Source of the DNA: Megaleporinus macrocephalus
Taxonomy: Eukaryota; Chordata; Actinopteri; Characiformes; Anostomidae
Direction of reading: 5' to 3'
Assembly (NCBI GenBank): GCA_021613375.1
Contig: CM038709.1
Span: forward strand, 37,542,428-37,606,427
DNA: 64,000 nt
Shown: in pieces, positions 58,441-64,000 of the stretch
Layout: the number at the start of each line of letters is the position of its first letter
Position numbering within the stretch: the first letter of the stretch is position 1
Translations under genes and position numbers: made by a program
Notes under the pieces: model-generated
Told to the model about the DNA's origin: nothing
What the model saw: the letters and a program-made list of their open reading frames with translations, nothing else
The model's database searches: none

Positions 58441-59191
58441 ATAAAAGATAGACTAGACTTCAGTAGTTAGTGAATGGCCAGTGACTGTAGAGGTTTCTAA
58501 TACAGTGGATGGTGATTGTACTTCAAATCTATTTAATACAGAAGCAGTTGGTAATCGCATAAAAAGGTCAAGCAAGAAGTTTCTTCAGTTTCCATTTGAT
58601 GAGTTTGTAACACGTTTAGTTAGTGATATACAAGGCTACTAGAGGTGTTTTATTTCCATGACCACGTAGAGGGGATCAATACTGGTTAATTATAAATGAG
58701 CTCATTAATTGATCTCTTTAAGGTGAGACAGTGTCCATTTACATGCTCCAGGATGTTAGCATTTTGCCACAATATGGAGCACGGCTGCACAGAATCAAAT
58801 TATGCCTGAGCACCATTCAAGTGAGATAGGGGAAGGAGTAATAAATAAACCACAACTTGATTAGACACCTGATTATCTGATTTAGAAAGCTAGAACAGTA
58901 AGTGTACTACACTGACTGCAATGGTTTGATTATGTGTGGCCCTTGTATTAATTAATCTTCTGCATATACATATGTCGTTTTATTATCTTTGCAATGTGAC
59001 ATAGAGACAGTGGTGATGCATGGAACCCATGCTCAGAATCAAGTGTCATTAAGTCGATAACGTGAAGACAACACTGTTAGAGGTGACAGAATATGAACGT
59101 CTCAACCTCAAAATAATCCAACATATCTTGAATCGTAAACAACAACTATGGGTAAGCTGTGACGGCACATTGGTAGATCAATGTATTAGAA
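58441..59191. other. Unannotated sequence
   Basis: No supported feature. Confidence 0.25.
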
Positions 59192-59535
59192 CAGGGGTCA
59201 CTAATAGGCGGACCGCAGTCCGGACCTAGATGTTGTCCAATGTGGACCCAAACTGATAAAGTATTGAGAATGATTTAATTTTGACTGTGTTAATTTTAAG
59301 TGTCGGAGCTTTTCTTGTCTTTACGGTATACAGGCTTTGCGGTGCAATACTCCTCAGCCAATCAGATCTATGTAGATTGGAGCATGCGGCATGCACACAC
59401 AGGCGAGGTACGAAGCAAGGAGCAGCAGCCGGAGACTAAAGCGAGTCAGAAAGAATAACGTAAAAACAGAAAAGTCCACAGTGAAAAAACTGACTGTTTA
59501 ACAGGAATGGTTATGGAATGGACTCCCCATCTAGT
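59192..59535 (-). mobile_element. hAT-like element family G, copy 4 (one end, closest to the ancestor)
   Basis: Terminal repeat CAGGGGTCACTAATAGGCGG with ACCGCAGTCC (59192), then GTTGTCCAATGTGGACCC and TTTACGGTATACAGGCTTTG. At 59430-59475 is one copy of AGACTAAAGCGAGTCAGAAA then GAATAACG: the complement of the 31-bp unit of the array in copy 3. It is followed by a decayed stretch (AAAAACAGAAAAGTCCACAG) like the start of a hAT transposase frame. The other end is lost. Confidence 0.65.
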
Positions 59536-60125
59536 TTTGGAGAATACCGCTCTGTAAGCTGAGTTATCAAGAAGACGCACGTTTTATTTACTTTCTCTAT
59601 AAATAAACACTTCGCATGGAGGTTTCAGTCCATACTCTGCGTTCATTTTGTGACTAATTTGCATGTTTTCGGAAATCTTACGGATACACATGGGACGGAG
59701 CAATGCCCCTGCAGACCGTAGGGGCAGTGTAAGACTTGACAACTTCCATATAAACATGATGAAGAAGAAACGGCTGGACTTTTTGAAGATTTGAAGACTT
59801 TTTTGAAGAAGGTTGTGCGAGTTGGTTAAAAATTTGAACCATGATCTAACTTTGCCGCAGCGTTGTTTGAAGTAAATACAGAACTACAAGCTCATGCACC
59901 GCCGCCATGTTTGATTTACTTCAAACTGCCCTCTATTGGAGGTGTTGCTCAACAATCATGTCAACGGAGCTGACGCAGAGAAGAATGTGGGCAGTGACAG
60001 CTATATTGCAGAGTATAAATGAGCCTTTAGAGCTCACTAGCACCAGTCTTTGTTTTTCTTCACCTTATCATCTGCAGACATTTCCTTTTCTCACTAGAAC
60101 AACAGTTAAGTAGATTTTCTTCTAA
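59536..60125. other. Unannotated sequence
   Basis: No gene was seen. The patch 59660-59850 has the flavour of transposon sequence (GATGAAGAAGAAACGGCTGG) but no diagnostic domain or partner. Confidence 0.25.
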
Positions 60126-60361
60126 TGTCACACTATGTTTCTTTTCCTGCCTGTCTATGCTTTTGTTTACTTTCTCATGTCATTGTCGAATGTGCATCTA
60201 TTTTAGTTATTTGCTCCCTGTCTTGGTCTAGCAATTAAATCTAGGTTTATGTTCTTTTGCTCTGTTGCTGTTAAACTTGTTGTTTTGTAATTTTGTTAGC
60301 TTATATGTTTGTAATTTTCTTACTATGGACTCCAATAAATGATGTCTGCCTCCACGTTACA
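60126..60361 (+). mobile_element. Probable small solo LTR
   Basis: Starts TGTCACAC and ends CACGTTACA. An AATAAA signal lies at 60334-60339, 22 bp before the end, in TATGGACTCCAATAAATGAT, which resembles 29561-29580. No target duplication was found (TCTAA versus CTTAT). Confidence 0.4.
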
Positions 60362-60631
60362 CTTATATTATACACAATATTTGATCAAACCACTTGTACT
60401 AACAGTGATGTTTAAGGTCTCTGTAGCTTTTTTTACAATCAAGTGTTGAGACACTATATCTATAACCAATTTAAGTTACAACTTTCTGATATGTAGTTCT
60501 TAAAGGTAGTAAATTCATCAGTATGGTTTTTTATCATCACAACTGTAAACAGTTCTGCCTGGGACAATTTCTTATAGAACATAGCTTTTCACTTCCAACC
60601 ACACTGAATAACATTGTTTACATCTTAAACA

Positions 60632-60637
60632 TTTATT
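60632..60637 (-). terminator. Poly(A) signal of the Ig-domain gene
   Basis: AATAAA on the minus strand, about 220 bases after the stop codon of the Ig-domain gene, giving a plausible short 3' UTR. The cleavage site is not determined. Confidence 0.5.
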
Positions 60638-60855
60638 AATGCAAGAATAAAAATGACTAGTGAAAGTGTGTGGTTTTGGTTCTAATACAGTGGATAGTGG
60701 GGGTTAACCAGAATTATGAGTGATTAACAATTCTGAAATATGGCCCAGTAGTCGATAGGTGAACATTTTCTTATTAACTTTGGCCTCAAAGGAAATCCTG
60801 AAATCTTAAAACTGCAGGTGGACAGTTTTGACCCCAAAGACAGTCTTTATCCATT

Positions 60856-63438
60856 TCAGTCTCTTCTACCCCGCAGCTGAAAGTACATGATGAAACAGAG
60901 GAGGAAGAAACACAGTCCTATGAAGAGAACCCACCGCATGATGCTCCAGATTTTGTAGAATAGACTTTTAGTGGAGGTGATCTCTCTGAAAAGGAGAACA
61001 TGAAAATAATGGATATTAACTTATGTTCGAACATGTAATCAGAATGTGAGCCTCTACTTTTTATTCAGACTCTTACGCACGTCAAATGAGTTAAATCTGT
61101 AGTACTGGGTGCTGCTTGTGATGTCCATGTTCTTTCGGTTGTCTCTGAGGTTGTTAATTGGCTTGTTGTCACTGGTAGTGTGGTGTTCTCTCTGATGGTG
61201 CACTGGGTTGTTGGCTTAGGCACAGAGCAATGCTGAGCCTTTTCTGTGGGATGACAAAATTCATTTTAATCTCATGCAAAACACAACAAAGAAGTTTATT
61301 GTAAATCATATATACATATATTACATACCATATAGTACCTCATCTCACTAATATCCAATCATATTTTCAAAGCAGTGTTCCAACATCAGCACCTCACAAA
61401 TACTCTGTCAAATTCACAAAGCAATGTTCACCACGAGTACCTGAACTTACTAATGCTCTATTAAATCCCCACAACAATGTTTAACATCACTAAACCATAA
61501 CTCCTACAATTACACTAAACCATAACTCCTACATTTACACTAAACCCTAACCTTAACATTTCACTAAACCCTAACTTCTACACTTACACTAAACACTAAC
61601 CCCTACAATTACACTAAACACTAACCTTAACATTTACACTAAACACTAACCCCTACATTTAAACTAAACCATAACTCCTACATTTACACTAAACCCTAAC
61701 CTTAACATTTCACTAAACCCTAACCTTAACATTTACACTAAACACTAACCCCTACATTTACACTAAACACTAACCTCTACATTTACACTAAACCCTAACC
61801 CCTACATTTACACTAAACCTTAACTCCTACATTTGCACTAAACACTAACCCCTACATTTACACTAAACCCTAACCCTAACCTTAACATTTACACTAAACC
61901 CTAACCCCTACATTTACACTAAACCCTAAACCCTACATTTACACTAAACCCTAACCCCTACATGTACACTAAACCCTAACCCCTACATTTACACTAAACC
62001 CTAACCCCTACATTTACACTAAACACTAACCCCTACATTTACACTAAACCCTAACTCCTACATTTACACTAAACCCTAACCCCTACATTTACACTAAACA
62101 CTAACCTCTACATTTACACTAAACCCTAACCCCTACATTTACACTAAACCTTAACTCCTACATTTGCACTAAACACTAACCCCTACATTTACACTAAACC
62201 CTAACGCCTACATTTACACTAAACCCTAACGCCTACATTTACACTAAACCCTAACCCCTACATTTACACTAAACCCTAACCCCTACATTTACACTAAACC
62301 CTAACCTCTACATTCACACTAAACCCTAACCCCTACATTTACACTAAACCCTTACCCCTACATTTACACTAAAGCCTAACTTCTACATTTACACTAAACC
62401 CTACCTCCTACATTTACACTAAACCCTAACTCCTACATTTACACTAAACCCTAACCCCTACATTTACACTAAACCCTAACTCCTACATTTACACTAAACC
62501 CTAACCCCTACATTTACACTAAACCCTAACCCCTACATTTACACTAAACCCTACCTCCTACATTTTTTTCTTTTCATGATGGGTGGCCCAAAAACGCTCC
62601 AAAATGGCTTAAGATAAAACCTCTTTACATGAACTTACATTAAAAGTAATGAGTGTTTTTGCCCCTCCTGTAAAGTTAGTATTTTGCACAGCAATGATAC
62701 TTACCTGGGAATAATTTAGCTTCTGAATCTGAATCTTCTGAATTATAAGCTTTAGGATTTTATAAAGGATTTTAATGTGTTTGTTTTCTTTTATTTTTTA
62801 CCAAAAGAAGAAGAGGAAATTGGCTGGTAGAGGAAATCATAATTCCCCATAATTTGACAGTGAAAAGGCTTTTTATCAGGATATGCATTCAAGACTATAA
62901 AAGGCGAAATTCTATTCACACTCATTCTCTCTGGTGCCTTTCAAAGTCGACTTACCTGGAGATATGATTAACTCCATGGAGACAGACACATGTCGGCTGA
63001 CTCTTTCGATTGCACACCAGTACCATCCATTATCATCTGCTTTAACATTTTTCACATGGACGGTGAAAAAGCCTTGCTTTTTATTGTCGGCTATGGTCAG
63101 CGGTCCGTTGGCATGCGGCGGATTGTCTGTCCGTAGAAGAGAAGTGCAGAAATTGAAGTAGTACCCTTTGCACCAGTATTTTACGTTGTCCCGATAAAAT
63201 GAGTGGTACCGGCAGACGATGTGGATGGGTTTGCCAGCGCATTGCTTCACTTTTTTAGGGCCGGTGAGTTGATCTCCTGCAACTACATCCAAGCAGACAG
63301 AGTGGAAAAAGCCAATGTTAGCCAACTTTTATTAGCCCACTCATCACATAATTATGAAAACAGCTCTGTTATAAAAGGAACAGCACCTATGCAGTGTTAC
63401 TCACCCATTTCAAAAAGAAGCAGAAAGATTAAGATCAT
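60856..63438 (-). CDS. CD300/CMRF35-like (pIgR-like) single-Ig-domain membrane receptor, 4 exons
   Basis: Reconstructed exons (minus strand): 63438-63405, 63282-62956, 61243-61081, 60985-60856. They join in frame to 217 codons plus TGA. The donors are GTGAGT, GTAAGT and GTGCGT; the acceptors all end in AG. The start ATG has A at -3. Residues 1-11 are a short hydrophobic leader. Residues 12-120 form one V-type Ig domain: the core disulphide pair is C35 and C101, with KYWCK at 46-50 and DNGWYWC at 95-101. C49/C57 is the extra pair typical of CD300 and pIgR domains; C26 is unusual. The stalk (121-190) is Thr/Ser-rich with one N-glycosylation site (N140) and C126/C135. The membrane segment is about 193-210, after R192. 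The tail is only seven residues. IMYFQL (207-212) matches the ITIM pattern but sits at the membrane. Such proteins are myeloid or mucosal surface receptors; the ligand is unknown. An alternative acceptor six bases inside exon 2 and further cytoplasmic exons are possible. Confidence 0.85.
61485..62566. repeat. 25-bp minisatellite with CCCTAA-like core, in intron 2
   Basis: About 43 units of AAACCCTAACCCCTACATTT plus ACACT. Most units carry CCCTAACCC, which resembles the vertebrate telomere repeat strand, but spaced by a fixed non-telomeric 16-bp segment. One 31-bp unit has an extra CCCTAA. The rare word ATTTGCACTA occurs at 61831 and 62162, 331 bp apart (13 units plus 6), showing a secondary duplication. 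Confidence 0.95.
62575..62705 (+). repeat. Dispersed repeat family K, single unit, in intron 2
   Basis: CATGATGGGTGG, AACTTACATTAAAAGTAA, CTCCTGTAAAGTTAGTATTT and CAATGATACTTAC match the units at 2818-3375 in order. It lies between the minisatellite and exon 2 of the Ig-domain gene. Confidence 0.55.
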
Positions 63439-63620
63439 TTTTAGACCACCTGCTCATTTCCAGCTGTGCCAAAGAAAGAAAGAAAAATTGAATGAAAGAA
63501 AAGAAAGTTTTGCAACTTCCTGCCCTGCATCTATGAGGTCATCGGCAACATCCTGTGGCTATATGGCCTTAGCCAAAACAGGAAGTAACACCTTGATGGC
63601 AAACGGCCTTAAAAGCAAGC
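63439..63620 (-). promoter_or_regulatory. Likely proximal promoter of the Ig-domain gene
   Basis: The region immediately upstream of the start codon has no TATA box. It contains two CAGGAAGT sequences (minus strand at 63515-63522; plus strand at 63579-63586), the GGAA core bound by ETS factors such as PU.1, which drive many TATA-less myeloid promoters. A CTTT/AAAG-rich stretch lies at 63470-63508. Function is inferred only. Confidence 0.3.
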
Positions 63621-63930
63621 TGTGTCGTAAGTCATGAAACATTTCATACATTCATTGTGGTCGCCTTACAGTTACTCATCAATGTGTTTCTAAATATGTG
63701 TCTCCACTGAAGCAGAACTGTCAGAATCTCAGAAGCTGATATAATATTCAAGAGCAGGTAAACATCATGGAGTGGTTAAGTTAGAATTTTTTGGGTATGA
63801 GGTGCGAGTTAGCACTCTGGCTAGAAACTTGTGCAAAACAGGTTGTGGTCTAACCATTGGGTCCAACATAAGAACAGGCTAAAGAACAAGCTTCATAGAG
63901 TCAGCCCACCTTTTGTGCAAAAAGGTTATT

Positions 63931-64000
63931 TACACCACAGTGCAGAAGTCCTATTGTTTAAAAGTTTTTATCTTATCAATAAGTGTATTTTCACCAGTAA
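63931..64000 (-). mobile_element. MITE family J, inverted copy running off the window
   Basis: ACACCACAGTGCAGAAGTCC (63931) is the terminal repeat; AATAAGTGTATTTTCACCAG (63980) is the complement of GGTGAAAATACACTTATTG seen at 4162 and 30103. The rest of the element lies beyond 64000. Confidence 0.65.

Noticed and set aside
61485..62566. Interstitial telomeric repeat
   Set aside because: CCCTAA words are present, but the unit is 25 bp with a constant non-telomeric spacer, so it is a minisatellite and not a telomere relic.
63203..63637. 144-codon plus-strand frame
   Set aside because: Antisense shadow of the Ig-domain gene exons 1-2 and promoter; no domain.

Overview
The window looks like teleost fish DNA: AT-rich, intron-containing and dominated by fish-type transposon debris (Tc1/mariner remnants, hAT-like elements, non-LTR retrotransposons with fish-type reverse transcriptase, solo LTRs, short inverted-repeat MITEs). 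No bacterial operons, phage genes, CRISPR arrays or tRNA genes were seen. The species cannot be named from the sequence alone.

Only one convincing host gene is present, on the minus strand at the right end (60856-63438). Four exons join in a consistent frame to give a 217-residue type I membrane protein: a hydrophobic leader, one V-type immunoglobulin domain with the extra cysteine pair typical of CD300/CMRF35-like and polymeric-Ig-receptor-like proteins, a Thr/Ser-rich stalk, one membrane segment and a very short tail. A 1.08-kb, 25-bp minisatellite with CCCTAA-like units fills most of its second intron.

Everything left of about 60.6 kb is gene-poor. Layout: 0-5 kb has a transposon end abutting a MITE that carries an inserted solo LTR, plus dispersed repeats and an L1-type LINE tail. 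5-10 kb has decayed LINE and Tc1 fragments. 10-13 kb has a trinucleotide array interrupted by a 5'-truncated LINE. 13-32 kb is a mixture of unique sequence and decayed DNA transposons. 32-34 kb is mostly unique sequence. 34-38 kb has a MITE, Tc1 pseudogenes and an LTR with a primer-binding site. 39.5-42.6 kb is a hAT-like element whose inside has expanded into a 2.4-kb, 31-bp minisatellite. 42.8-43.4, 47.8-48.9 and 52.4-53.0 kb hold unique, more GC-rich islands that could be conserved non-coding elements. 49.5-50.4 kb is a LINE tail followed by a 37/38-bp minisatellite. 54-55.6 kb is the better preserved sibling of the 11-12.5 kb LINE. 57.5-59.5 kb has Tc1 and hAT remnants.

The most informative theme is sequence turnover: tandem arrays that arise inside or beside transposons, MITEs sitting in TA microsatellites, and sibling copies that let insertions be read out (for example the LTR at 797-1651 with a decayed 5-bp target duplication). 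I found no novel multi-gene system. Long open frames over microsatellites are artefacts and were rejected.
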